Shown here: in pieces, positions 25,442 to 33,882 of the stretch | Numbering within the stretch: the stretch's first letter is position 1 | How the letters are laid out: every line of letters starts with the position of its first letter | Assembly: GCF_002341865.1 (NCBI RefSeq) | Contig: NZ_DDOV01000118.1 | Location: 27,350-65,852 of the forward strand | Reading direction: 5' to 3' | DNA from: Clostridium sp. UBA2485 | GTDB lineage: Bacteria > Bacillota > Clostridia > Clostridiales > Clostridiaceae | DNA: 38,503 nucleotides | Program-made: the position numbers and the translations under genes | The notes under the pieces: model-generated | Seen by the model: only the letters and a program-made list of their open reading frames with translations | Databases searched by the model: none | Told to the model about the DNA's origin: nothing

Positions 25442-25911
25442 ATGAATAAATGGTTAGAATATGTTAAATGTATGATTATGGGTTACGGTGTTAAAGCGAT
25501 TGATGTTAATATCGATTCGTATTTTTTTAAATTAGTTTTAAAGGTAATCATAAGAAAAGTAAGGACCTTATATACAAACATAATCTCATAACCGTGGTGA
25601 AAAAGTAGAGAAAGAAGGTATTTTCAAAGAGAAGGTTTGTGTAGAATATGCTGTAGATAGAATATATAGTATCATTGAATTTAGTATGATTAGAGAATGA
25701 CAAATAAGCGATTAGAAGATTATAGTGATCATATATGGGTATCTCTTTACTGACAGCATAAGCGTCTTAAAATTGATTATAACAAGAAAAGAAGTAGATG
25801 ACTCTACACAGTAAGTTAAGAAGTATATTATTAGAGAATACAGATGATTGTGACTGGAATTTAAATTTTAAAATAGTAAATGGAAAAGATTTAGAAGCAG
25901 AAAAATATTAG
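25442..25911 (+). pseudogene. Coding-like debris, possible decayed gene
   Basis: In the 1.66-kb gap between oppF and oppA1, several short open stretches in different frames follow each other: 25442-25591 (49 codons from an ATG; contains MGYGVKAIDVNIDSYFFK), 25593-25700 (35 codons, contains KEKVCVEYAVDRIYSIIEF), a stretch near 25710-25790 (LEDYSDHIWVSLY then a stop), and 25798-25911 (37 codons, contains LLENTDDCDWNLNFKIVNG). Composition is more protein-like than the surrounding spacer, as expected of a gene broken by frameshifts and stops. I recognise no family, and there are no good SD sites. Chance in AT-rich DNA is the alternative. Confidence 0.3.
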
Positions 25912-26015
25912 AAGATGTTTAGAAGACATGGTTAAAGAGTATTAATTATAGGTAAGATATAAATATATCGAATATGCTCAATTGTAAATTCAATTATCTT
26001 TTACAAGATTACATA

Positions 26016-26060
26016 ATCATAGGGATAGAGAATTTAAATGATATTCTTAATTCCTATGAT
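26016..26060. other. Imperfect inverted repeat in oppF-oppA1 spacer
   Basis: ATCATAGG (26016-26023) pairs with CCTATGAT (26053-26060), with partial pairing continuing inward (GAGAAT against ATTCTT). Role unknown. It lies between the coding debris and the terminator at 26126. Confidence 0.45.
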
Positions 26061-26125
26061 AATATTAACATTATCTTAAAATAAAGCTCAAATTAAATAT
26101 GTATAATTAAAATTAATTTTCAAGT

Positions 26126-26154
26126 AAAACTAGCAAGCGATTTGCTAGTTTTTT
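26126..26154 (+). terminator. Intrinsic terminator in oppF-oppA1 spacer
   Basis: AAAACTAGCAA, loop, TTGCTAGTTTT followed by T/A. It ends some transcript from the 25.2-26.1 kb region, which supports a former gene or an RNA there. From 26155 to 26649 I see nothing coding. Confidence 0.8.
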
Positions 26155-26649
26155 ATACGTTTAACATGCTTGAAGGATGATAGGATAAGAAAAGTTCATA
26201 CGACTAGATACGTATCTAAAAGACTATAGAAATCCAATAAGGATAATTAAAGAAGCTGTATTTATAAGTATATAATGGGAATAACAAAGTAGAAGGTGTT
26301 ATTTTCTTGGTTTCGTTATTATAGGAAAGTAAGTTTTAGTATATTCCTTACGATGAAAAATTGATAACTATTTAAAACTATTTAAAGTTTTAATGATTTA
26401 TTAATATTTCAGTGTAAATTTAAAAAGATGTAATAAATCTAAACTTTCAATAATATATATATAATGTTATAAAATCATGATATTCCCACAAAAGTTGATA
26501 AATATACAATTGAATAAATTATTTAATAATATGTCAAAAATAATACATTTTATGTAAAAAAACAGAATAATAAAGGGTAAAACACTAATTAAATTTAGAA
26601 AATTAAAGTAAATGTGATAAAAATATTTCAAAGTTCATAAAAAGGTAAC

Positions 26650-26678
26650 TTGATTTTGTGAATATGTTAGATTATTGT
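26650..26678 (+). promoter_or_regulatory. Candidate promoter of oppA copy 1
   Basis: TTGATT, 17 bases, TATTGT. It leaves a leader of about 145 bases. The same -35 and spacing recur before the other three oppA copies. Confidence 0.5.
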
Positions 26679-26828
26679 ATATGTATAGAATATTGGCATT
26701 TGATAGTAAAATTTACGGCAAATGAAATACATTTAATGTTGTAAATTAAAAGTAGTAAAACATAGTAGTAATGAGTTTAAACATAGCGAAGTATGCTTTG
26801 CTAAGTCACTAAAAAAGGGGGATTATTT

Positions 26829-28532
26829 GTGAAAAGTAAAAGATTGTTAGCAGCATTATTAACAGTTTCATTGACTGCTTCAATGGCACTAGTAGGCTGT
26901 AAGAAGGATGAGGCAACTACAGATGATAATAAACCAGCTGAGGGAAATAAAGAAGAAGCTAAAATGGATAAGGATCAATATTTAAATGTATTATTACGAG
27001 CTGAACCTAGATCGCTAGATCCTTCAAAAAGTACAGATGGATATTCTTCAGAGGTTTTAACTAATGTTATGGAATCACTTACAAGACTTCAAGCTGATGA
27101 AAATGGTCAAGGAAAGATTGTACCAGGAGCAGCTGAAAGCTGGAAACAATCTGATGATGGATTGACTTGGACGTTTAAGTTAAGAGATATGAAATGGTCA
27201 GATGGTCAACCAGTTACAGCAGAGCAATTTGTTTATGGTATGAAAAGAACCTTAGATCCTAAGACAGCTTCTCAATATGCATTCTTATTATATCCAATAA
27301 AAAATGCAGAAGCTTATAATGGAGAAAAAGCTAAAGCGGAAGATGTTGGAGTTAAGGCTGTTGATGAGAAAACTTTAGAATTTACTTTAGAGAGACCTTG
27401 CTCTTATTTCTTAGATTTAACATATTTTAAGGTAATGGAACCACAAAGACAGGATGTAATTGAAAAGCATGGTGATAAATATGGTACAGAGGCAAACACA
27501 ATGGTATTCTCTGGTCCGTTCATGATAAAAGAATGGGTGCATAATAATAAAGTTGAACTGGTTAAAAATCCAGAATATTGGGATGTTGAAAATGTAAAAT
27601 TAGAAAAAGTAACAATGAAGATTATAAAAGAACCTAATTCAAGAATGAATGAACTTTATAATGGTTCAATAGATTTAGGAGAGGTTAATAAACCGGAGTG
27701 GATAGAAAAGCTTGACAAAACAGGCAATTTTAATGTTAAAAAATACTTTGAAGGTGGAACAACATATGTGTTCTATAATCAAAATACAAAATATTTTAAA
27801 AATGCTAAAATAAGAAAAGCCTTTACAGTAGCAAGAGATAGAGAGGGAACTGTTAAAACATTATATAAAGGTATAGGAGAACCAGCATTAGCTTTTTGTA
27901 CTCCAGCAGTAAAAATAGATGGAGTAGATTATAGAGAAAGAGCTAATTATTCGCCAGTGGAGGATTTAAAGAAAGATAATCCAGATCCTAAGGCACTATT
28001 TATAGAAGGATTAAAAGAATTAGGACTAGATCCAGATCCATCTAAGCATACAATAAAGTTGATTCAATCAGGAACAGATGCTCAATCTAAAGAGTTTGCT
28101 GAATTTGAACAACAAAACTATAAGAATGTATTAGGCGTAAACATTGAGCCAGACTACTGTGAATGGGCAGTATTCCAAAGTAGAACAGATGAGGGAGATT
28201 ATGAAGCGGCAGGTCAAACTTGGGTTGGAGATTACAATGATCCTAGTACTTTTTTTGATATTTGGTTATCAAATGCAGGTATAAATAATACTGGATGGTC
28301 AAGTGAAAAATATGATGAGATAGTTAAGAAAGCTAATGGTACTGCTGATCCAGAAGAGAAAACCAAATTATTTAAAGAGGCTGAAAGGATATTAATTTAT
28401 GAAAAAGCGGTGGTTAACCCAGGTATATATAGATATTATAATACTTATCTTCGTAACTATGTTAAAAACTATTCAAGGGCAGCTTTTGGATCAATTGATT
28501 TGAAAAACACTTATACCGATGGAAGAGAGTAA
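26829..28532 (+). CDS. oppA: Oligopeptide-binding lipoprotein OppA, copy 1
   Basis: Extracellular peptide-binding receptor of the Opp importer (SBP_bac_5 family), 567 residues. It has a lipoprotein signal peptide with lipobox LVGC (Cys24), so it is lipid-anchored outside the membrane, followed by an acidic/Lys linker. Family landmarks are LDPSKSTDGYSSEVLTNVME, WTFKLRDMKWSDGQPVTAEQFVYG, the EWVHNNKVELVKNPEYWD region, IRKAFTVARDRE and the C-terminal YTDGRE. Translation starts at a GTG after AAAAAGGGGGATTATTT. It is the first of four tandem paralogs and most like copy 2 (shared GIGEPA ... FC-x-P segment). Peptide length or sequence preference cannot be read from the sequence. Confidence 0.95.
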   Translation: MKSKRLLAALLTVSLTASMALVGCKKDEATTDDNKPAEGNKEEAKMDKDQYLNVLLRAEPRSLDPSKSTDGYSSEVLTNVMESLTRLQADENGQGKIVPGAAESWKQSDDGLTWTFKLRDMKWSDGQPVTAEQFVYGMKRTLDPKTASQYAFLLYPIKNAEAYNGEKAKAEDVGVKAVDEKTLEFTLERPCSYFLDLTYFKVMEPQRQDVIEKHGDKYGTEANTMVFSGPFMIKEWVHNNKVELVKNPEYWDVENVKLEKVTMKIIKEPNSRMNELYNGSIDLGEVNKPEWIEKLDKTGNFNVKKYFEGGTTYVFYNQNTKYFKNAKIRKAFTVARDREGTVKTLYKGIGEPALAFCTPAVKIDGVDYRERANYSPVEDLKKDNPDPKALFIEGLKELGLDPDPSKHTIKLIQSGTDAQSKEFAEFEQQNYKNVLGVNIEPDYCEWAVFQSRTDEGDYEAAGQTWVGDYNDPSTFFDIWLSNAGINNTGWSSEKYDEIVKKANGTADPEEKTKLFKEAERILIYEKAVVNPGIYRYYNTYLRNYVKNYSRAAFGSIDLKNTYTDGRE

Positions 28533-28553
28533 TTTATAAAAAAGGTGAAAATG

Positions 28554-28587
28554 AGTGATGCAATTTTTATTGCATCACTTTTTTTAT
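28554..28587 (+). terminator. Terminator of oppA copy 1
   Basis: AGTGATGCAAT, 4-base loop, ATTGCATCACT, T-run. Nearly identical to the terminator after copy 2. Confidence 0.92.
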
Positions 28588-28727
28588 TATCAGACTTTTA
28601 ACTCTTGTAATATTTTAACTAAATATGAAATATGTATATATATTAAAAAGTAAATTAACAAACTGTTATTAAAGTATGTATAAAGTTTTAAATATTATTA
28701 AAATAGCTATAAATGAGGAAATATCTA

Positions 28728-28756
28728 TTGATTTCTAAAATGTCATTATATATAAT
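28728..28756 (+). promoter_or_regulatory. Candidate promoter of oppA copy 2
   Basis: TTGATT, 17 bases, TATAAT. The leader would be about 285 bases, the longest of the set. The rest of the 515-base spacer shows nothing coding. Confidence 0.45.
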
Positions 28757-29047
28757 CATAAATATAAAATGAACGCATAAATATCTATTTAAACTAATTA
28801 TATTAATACAGTTAATAGTTTAAAGATTGTGAAAAATGAGAAATATGAAATATATTTAAACTAATATTTTCTTTGTGTGGTATTCAGTTTTTTTAAGAAA
28901 TTTTAAATAGAGAAAGTATTATTAATATATAAAAAGATATAATTTATTTTTATATAACCTTCATGGTTAGTAATTTCCATGTGGGAGTAAAGATAATTTA
29001 AACACAATAAATAAAATTATTGGGTAATAAAAGAGGGGGAACTAATT

Positions 29048-30748
29048 GTGAAAAGTAAAAGATTATTAGTTGCATTATTGACTATTTCTTTAACTGCTTC
29101 CATAGCTTTAGCTGGATGCGGAAAGAAAACAGATGAAAAACCAGCTGAAGGTGGTAATGAGAATACTAGCGAAATTAAAATGGATAAGGAGCAATATTTA
29201 AATGTACTATTGCAGTCTGAACCTAGAACGCTAGATCCTTCAAAAAGTACAGATGGGAATTCTTCAGACGTTTTAACTAACGTTATGGAAAGTCTTACAA
29301 GGCTTCAAGGTGATGAAAGTGGCAAGGGAACTATTGTACCAGGGGCAGCTGAAAAATGGGACTCATCTGAAGATGGCTTAACTTGGACATTTCATTTAAG
29401 AGATATGAAATGGTCAGATGGACAAGCAGTTACAGCAGAACAATTTGTTTATGGTATAACTAGAACTTTAGATCCTAAAACTGCTTCACAATATGCATTC
29501 TTACTATTTCCAATAAAAAATGCAGAGGCTTATAATGGAGGCAAAGCTAAAGTTGAAGATGTTGGAATTAAAGCAGTTGATGAAAAAACTTTAGAATTTA
29601 CATTAGAAAAGCCGTGTACTTATTTCTTAGATTTAACTTATTTTAAAGTAATGGAACCACAAAGAAAGGATATAATTGAAAAACATGGTGATAAATATGG
29701 AACTGAAGCAGATACAATGGTATTTTGTGGTCCATTTACGATAAAAGAATGGGTTCATAATAATAAAGTTGAACTAGTTAAAAACCCAGAGTATTGGGAT
29801 GCTGAAAATGTAAAATTAGAAAAAGCAACGATGAAAATTATAAAAGAACCTAACTCAAGAATGAATGAACTTTATAATGGATCATTAGATTTGGTAGGTG
29901 TTAATAAGCCAGAGTGGATAGAGAAGTTTGATAAAACAGGTAAGTTTGATGTTAGAAGATACTATGAAGGTGGAACAACATATACGTTCTTTAATCAAAA
30001 TACAAAATACTTTAAAAATGCTAAAATAAGAAAAGCATTTATAATGGCAAGGGATAGAGAAGGAACTGTTAAGTCGCTATATAAAGGCATAGGAGAGCCA
30101 GCAACGGCTTTTTGTTCTCCAACAGTAAAAATAGCAGGAGAAGATTATAGAGAAAGAGCTAATTATTTACCGATAGAGGATTTGAAAAAGGATAATCCGG
30201 ATCCTAAAGCTCTATTTATAGAAGGATTAAAAGAGTTAGGACTAGATCCAGATCCATCTAAACACACAATAAAGACCATTCAATCAGGTACTAGTGCTAC
30301 AGATAAAGAGTTTGCTGAATTTGAACAACAAAACTATAAGGAAGTGCTAGGTGTAAATATTGAACCGGATTATTGTGAATGGGCAGTGTTCCAAAGTAGA
30401 ACAGATGAAGGTGATTATGAAATGGCAGGCCAAACTTGGATTGGTGATTATAATGACCCTAGTACTTTCTTTGATATTTGGTTATCAAATGCAGGCATGA
30501 ACAATGTAGGATGGAAAAGTGAGAAGTATGATGAGTTAGTTAAAAAAGCTAATGGTTCTGCTGATCCAGAAGAAAAAGCTCAATTATTTAAAGAAGCTGA
30601 AAAAATATTAATTTATGAAGATGCAATATTTAGCCCAGGTATATATAGATATATAAACACTTATGTTCGTAAATACGTTAAAGGTTATTCAAGACCAGCC
30701 TTTGGATCAATGGAATTGAAAAATGCTTATACAGAAGGAAGAGAATAA
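29048..30748 (+). CDS. oppA: Oligopeptide-binding lipoprotein OppA, copy 2
   Basis: Second SBP_bac_5 receptor, 566 residues. Lipobox LAGC gives lipid-modified Cys24, followed by GKKTDEKPAEGG, a linker shared with copies 3 and 4. Globular domains as in copy 1, including WTFHLRDMKWSDGQ and IRKAFIMARDRE. It starts at a GTG after GAGGGGGAACTAATT. By eye it is closest to copy 1 in the body but shares its N-terminal linker with copies 3 and 4, a mosaic pattern that could reflect recombination among copies. Transcribed separately: own candidate promoter and terminator. Likely shares the OppBCDF channel while differing in peptide preference. Confidence 0.95.
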   Translation: MKSKRLLVALLTISLTASIALAGCGKKTDEKPAEGGNENTSEIKMDKEQYLNVLLQSEPRTLDPSKSTDGNSSDVLTNVMESLTRLQGDESGKGTIVPGAAEKWDSSEDGLTWTFHLRDMKWSDGQAVTAEQFVYGITRTLDPKTASQYAFLLFPIKNAEAYNGGKAKVEDVGIKAVDEKTLEFTLEKPCTYFLDLTYFKVMEPQRKDIIEKHGDKYGTEADTMVFCGPFTIKEWVHNNKVELVKNPEYWDAENVKLEKATMKIIKEPNSRMNELYNGSLDLVGVNKPEWIEKFDKTGKFDVRRYYEGGTTYTFFNQNTKYFKNAKIRKAFIMARDREGTVKSLYKGIGEPATAFCSPTVKIAGEDYRERANYLPIEDLKKDNPDPKALFIEGLKELGLDPDPSKHTIKTIQSGTSATDKEFAEFEQQNYKEVLGVNIEPDYCEWAVFQSRTDEGDYEMAGQTWIGDYNDPSTFFDIWLSNAGMNNVGWKSEKYDELVKKANGSADPEEKAQLFKEAEKILIYEDAIFSPGIYRYINTYVRKYVKGYSRPAFGSMELKNAYTEGRE

Positions 30749-30771
30749 ATTATATAAAATATAGAGAAATG

Positions 30772-30803
30772 AGTGATGCAATATTTATTGCATCACTTTT
30801 GTT
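30772..30803 (+). terminator. Terminator of oppA copy 2
   Basis: AGTGATGCAAT, 4-base loop, ATTGCATCACT, TTTTG. Same stem as after copy 1, showing that the terminator was duplicated with the gene. Confidence 0.9.
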
Positions 30804-31078
30804 TTTGTGAATTTTTAAAAATCAATAATAAAGATAGATTTGATGATTTAATATGAAGAAAATAATATTAATTAAAATTATTAATAAACTATTAATACAA
30901 TATGAAGAAAAGGTTAAAGATTTCATAATTATGAGAAAAAGAGAGTTTTGAATTTTTAAAATAAATTTAAAAAAAATTTAAAATAGCTATAATAAAAAGA
31001 ATAAAATGCCATATATGGAATGAATATTTCAATTAAATGAGAAGAAATTTGTAAAAAGTATTAAAAAATATAAGAAAA

Positions 31079-31093
31079 ATTTTTCAGAAAAAT
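31079..31093. promoter_or_regulatory. CodY-like box upstream of oppA copy 3
   Basis: ATTTTTCAGAAAAAT matches the CodY consensus AATTTTCWGAAAATT at 13 of 15 positions. A weaker TTTATTCAGAAAAAA lies next to the -35 at 31137. CodY represses peptide uptake genes in Firmicutes when branched-chain amino acids and GTP are plentiful. Regulation here is inferred. Confidence 0.45.
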
Positions 31094-31136
31094 AAATAAT
31101 GTATAAATTATTAAATCTTTATTCAGAAAAAACTTC

Positions 31137-31165
31137 TTGATTTGTTAAAAAATTTGGTTTAATGT
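31137..31165 (+). promoter_or_regulatory. Candidate promoter of oppA copy 3
   Basis: TTGATT, 17 bases, TAATGT. The leader would be about 133 bases. The sequence after the -10 (GTATATG) resembles that after the copy 1 promoter. The remaining spacer from 30804 shows no gene. Confidence 0.5.
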
Positions 31166-31304
31166 ATATGTATATCAAACAAGCTATTGTAATACTAAAA
31201 TATTTAATGGTTATACATCTAGTAAAATGTTAAATTTTCGTAATATTTTTTAAAAAAGTATTAAAAGATTATTAAGATTGTTTTATAAAAGAGGGGGATT
31301 AATT

Positions 31305-33014
31305 GTGAAAAGTAAAAGATTATTAGTATCGTTATTAACGGTTTCACTTACTGCTTCTATAGCATTAGCAGGATGTGGAAAGAAAGCAGATGAAAAACCG
31401 GCAGAAGGCGGAAATGAGAATACTAGTCAAGTTAAAATGGACAAGGATCAGTATTTAAATGTAGTATTAAGATCTGAACCAAAGTCATTAGATCCATCTA
31501 AAAGTGCAGATGGCTATACTTCAGAGGTTTTAACCAATGTTATGGAATCTCTTACAAGAGTTGAAACTGACGAAAATGGTAAAAGAGTTATTAATCCAGG
31601 AGCAGCTGAAAGCTGGAAACAATCTGACGATGGAAAGACTTGGACGTTTAAGTTAAGAGATATGAAATGGTCAGATGGACAACCAGTTACAGCGGAACAA
31701 TTTGTTTATGGTATAAGAAGAACATTAGACCCTAAAACTGCTTCTCAATATGCATTTTTGTTAGAGCCAATAAAGAATGCACAAACTTTTAATAAAGATA
31801 AAGATGGTAAATTTAATGTAGAAGAACTTGGGGTTAAGGCTATTGATGAGAAAACTATAGAGTTTACTTTAGAGAGACCATGTTCTTATTTCTTAGATCT
31901 AACATATTTTAGAGTAATGGAACCACAAAGACAGGATATAATTGAAAAACATGGTGATAAATATGGAAGTGAAGCAGAAACAATGGTATTCTCAGGTCCA
32001 TTTATGATAAAAGAATGGGTGCATAATAATAAGGTTGAACTAGTTAAAAACCCAGAATATTGGGATGCTGAAAATGTAAAATTAGAAAAAGTAACAATGA
32101 AAATTATAAAAGAGCCTAATTCAAGAATGAATGAGATTTACAATGGTTCTTTAGATATAGGAATGGTTAGTAAACCAGAGTGGATAGATAAGCTTGATAA
32201 AACAGGTAATTTTAATGTTGAAAGAGGCTATGATGGTGGAGCAACATATGTGTACTTTAATCAGAATACCAAATATTTTAAAAATGCTAAAATAAGAAAA
32301 GCCTTTATAACAGCAATGGATAGAGAGGGAATGGTTAAAACACTATATAAAGATTTAGGAGAACCAGCAACAGCATGGTGTCCTCCTGAAGTAAAAGTAG
32401 GTGAAGTAGACTACAGAGAAAGAGCTAAGTATACACCAGTAGAGGACTTGAAGAAAGATAATCCAGACCCTAAGGCATTGTTTATAGAGGGATTAAAAGA
32501 GTTAGGATTAGATCCAGATCCATCTAAGCATACAATAAAGATAATTCAATCTGGAACAGATGCGGGTGCTAAAGAGTTTGCTGAATTTGAACAAGAAAAC
32601 TATAAGAGAGTATTAGGTGTAAACATTGAACCGGATTATTGTGAATGGGCAGTATTCCAAACTAGAACACTAGAAGGGGATTATGAAGTTGCGGGCAAAA
32701 ATTGGTCTGGAGATTATAATGATCCTAGTACGTTCTTTGATATGTGGAAATCAGATGCAGGTGTAACTAATACTGGGTGGAAAAATGAAGAATATGATAA
32801 ACTAATAAAGAAAGCTTCTGAAACTCAAGATCCAGATGAAAAGAGTAAATTATTTGCTGATGCGGAAAAACTATTAGTTTATGAAGAGGGAGTATTTAGC
32901 CCAGGCGTATGGAGATATAAAAATTATTATATACGTAATTTTATTAAAAATTACTCAAATCCACTATTCGCAGTACCTGATTACAAGTATGTTTATACAG
33001 ATGGAAGAGAATAA
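31305..33014 (+). CDS. oppA: Oligopeptide-binding lipoprotein OppA, copy 3
   Basis: Third SBP_bac_5 receptor, 569 residues. I start it at the GTG at 31305, which aligns with MKSKRLL of the other copies and follows GAGGGGGATTAATT. An in-frame TTG nine codons upstream has no SD. Lipobox LAGC (Cys24). It carries a small insertion relative to copies 1 and 2 (NKDKDGKFNVEEL) and shares the AMDREGM and WCPP segments with copy 4. The C-terminus YTDGRE is conserved. Separate transcription unit with its own long-stem terminator and a CodY-like site upstream. Confidence 0.95.
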   Translation: MKSKRLLVSLLTVSLTASIALAGCGKKADEKPAEGGNENTSQVKMDKDQYLNVVLRSEPKSLDPSKSADGYTSEVLTNVMESLTRVETDENGKRVINPGAAESWKQSDDGKTWTFKLRDMKWSDGQPVTAEQFVYGIRRTLDPKTASQYAFLLEPIKNAQTFNKDKDGKFNVEELGVKAIDEKTIEFTLERPCSYFLDLTYFRVMEPQRQDIIEKHGDKYGSEAETMVFSGPFMIKEWVHNNKVELVKNPEYWDAENVKLEKVTMKIIKEPNSRMNEIYNGSLDIGMVSKPEWIDKLDKTGNFNVERGYDGGATYVYFNQNTKYFKNAKIRKAFITAMDREGMVKTLYKDLGEPATAWCPPEVKVGEVDYRERAKYTPVEDLKKDNPDPKALFIEGLKELGLDPDPSKHTIKIIQSGTDAGAKEFAEFEQENYKRVLGVNIEPDYCEWAVFQTRTLEGDYEVAGKNWSGDYNDPSTFFDMWKSDAGVTNTGWKNEEYDKLIKKASETQDPDEKSKLFADAEKLLVYEEGVFSPGVWRYKNYYIRNFIKNYSNPLFAVPDYKYVYTDGRE

Positions 33015-33031
33015 TTAAATATTAAAAAAAG

Positions 33032-33079
33032 AGACAATTACTCATAACTAAAATTAGTTATGAGTAATTGTCTTTTTTT
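33032..33079 (+). terminator. Long-stem terminator of oppA copy 3
   Basis: A 19-base perfect stem (33032-33050 with 33055-33073, starting AGACAATTACTC), 4-base loop, and a T-run. It differs from the copy 1 and 2 terminators. Confidence 0.93.
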
Positions 33080-33651
33080 ATTTAACAATTTTAATAGTTA
33101 TTTAATAGCTATTTAAATTGTTTAATTGTGTATAAATTATTTTGTTAATCATAAGAGAGCAATATATATTATAACAAATTTCATTTCTAGAAAAGATAAG
33201 AGAGATTTTGAAAAATATAATAATTATTTATTAGAAATTGCGAGAAAACTATTGAAAAGAATATTTACAATAATTAATTTTTTAGTACATATTTTGAATA
33301 GGATGCTTTGTGGGAGTTAAAAAATATAGGGAAAATTGTAAGAGGTAAAATTGCAAAAAAATTAACATGTTATTGCAAAATATAAATTTATAGAATTATC
33401 TTTTATTTATAAGTTTTTATTCAAGAAAACAATATAAATCTTTGAAAATATAAAACAAAGTAAAAGTTTACAAAAATTTATTTAAAAATTAATAAAAAAT
33501 TTAAGAAGCTATAATATATTGCAAACCACGCTATAATAAGGGGTTCAAATATGTATTAAAAGTTAATTCTTAATATTTTATTAATAAGTTTAACAAAAGA
33601 ATTAATAAAATTAAATTTTTTATTTAAAAAATATTTCACATAAAAAATATC
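33080..33651. other. AT-rich spacer between oppA copies 3 and 4
   Basis: About 570 bases with no supported gene. A 64-codon frame at 33126 begins at TTG without an SD and looks random. No strong hairpin or repeat is visible. Confidence 0.5.
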
Positions 33652-33680
33652 TTGATTTTATAAAATTTTTAGTATATTAT
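33652..33680 (+). promoter_or_regulatory. Candidate promoter of oppA copy 4
   Basis: TTGATT, 17 bases, TATTAT, about 200 bases before the start codon. The CTTGATTT context matches that of copies 1 and 3. Confidence 0.5.
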
Positions 33681-33882
33681 TTATTTCAAGTGAGAGATAA
33701 AAGACAAAAACATTCAAATAACAATAAATTTAAACAATTTATGACAAAATATTTAAACAAATAAAGAGGAAATTAATATTTTTATCTAATTTAATTAATA
33801 TTTTAGAAAAAATATATATTAATAAACAGTAATAATAAGAAGAATATAAAAGAACTTATTATTTAAAAGAGGGGGATTCACT

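Noticed and set aside
33126..33320. 64-codon frame between oppA copies 3 and 4
   Set aside because: TTG start, no ribosome binding site, Lys/Ile/Asn-rich random-like composition, no neighbour in an operon.
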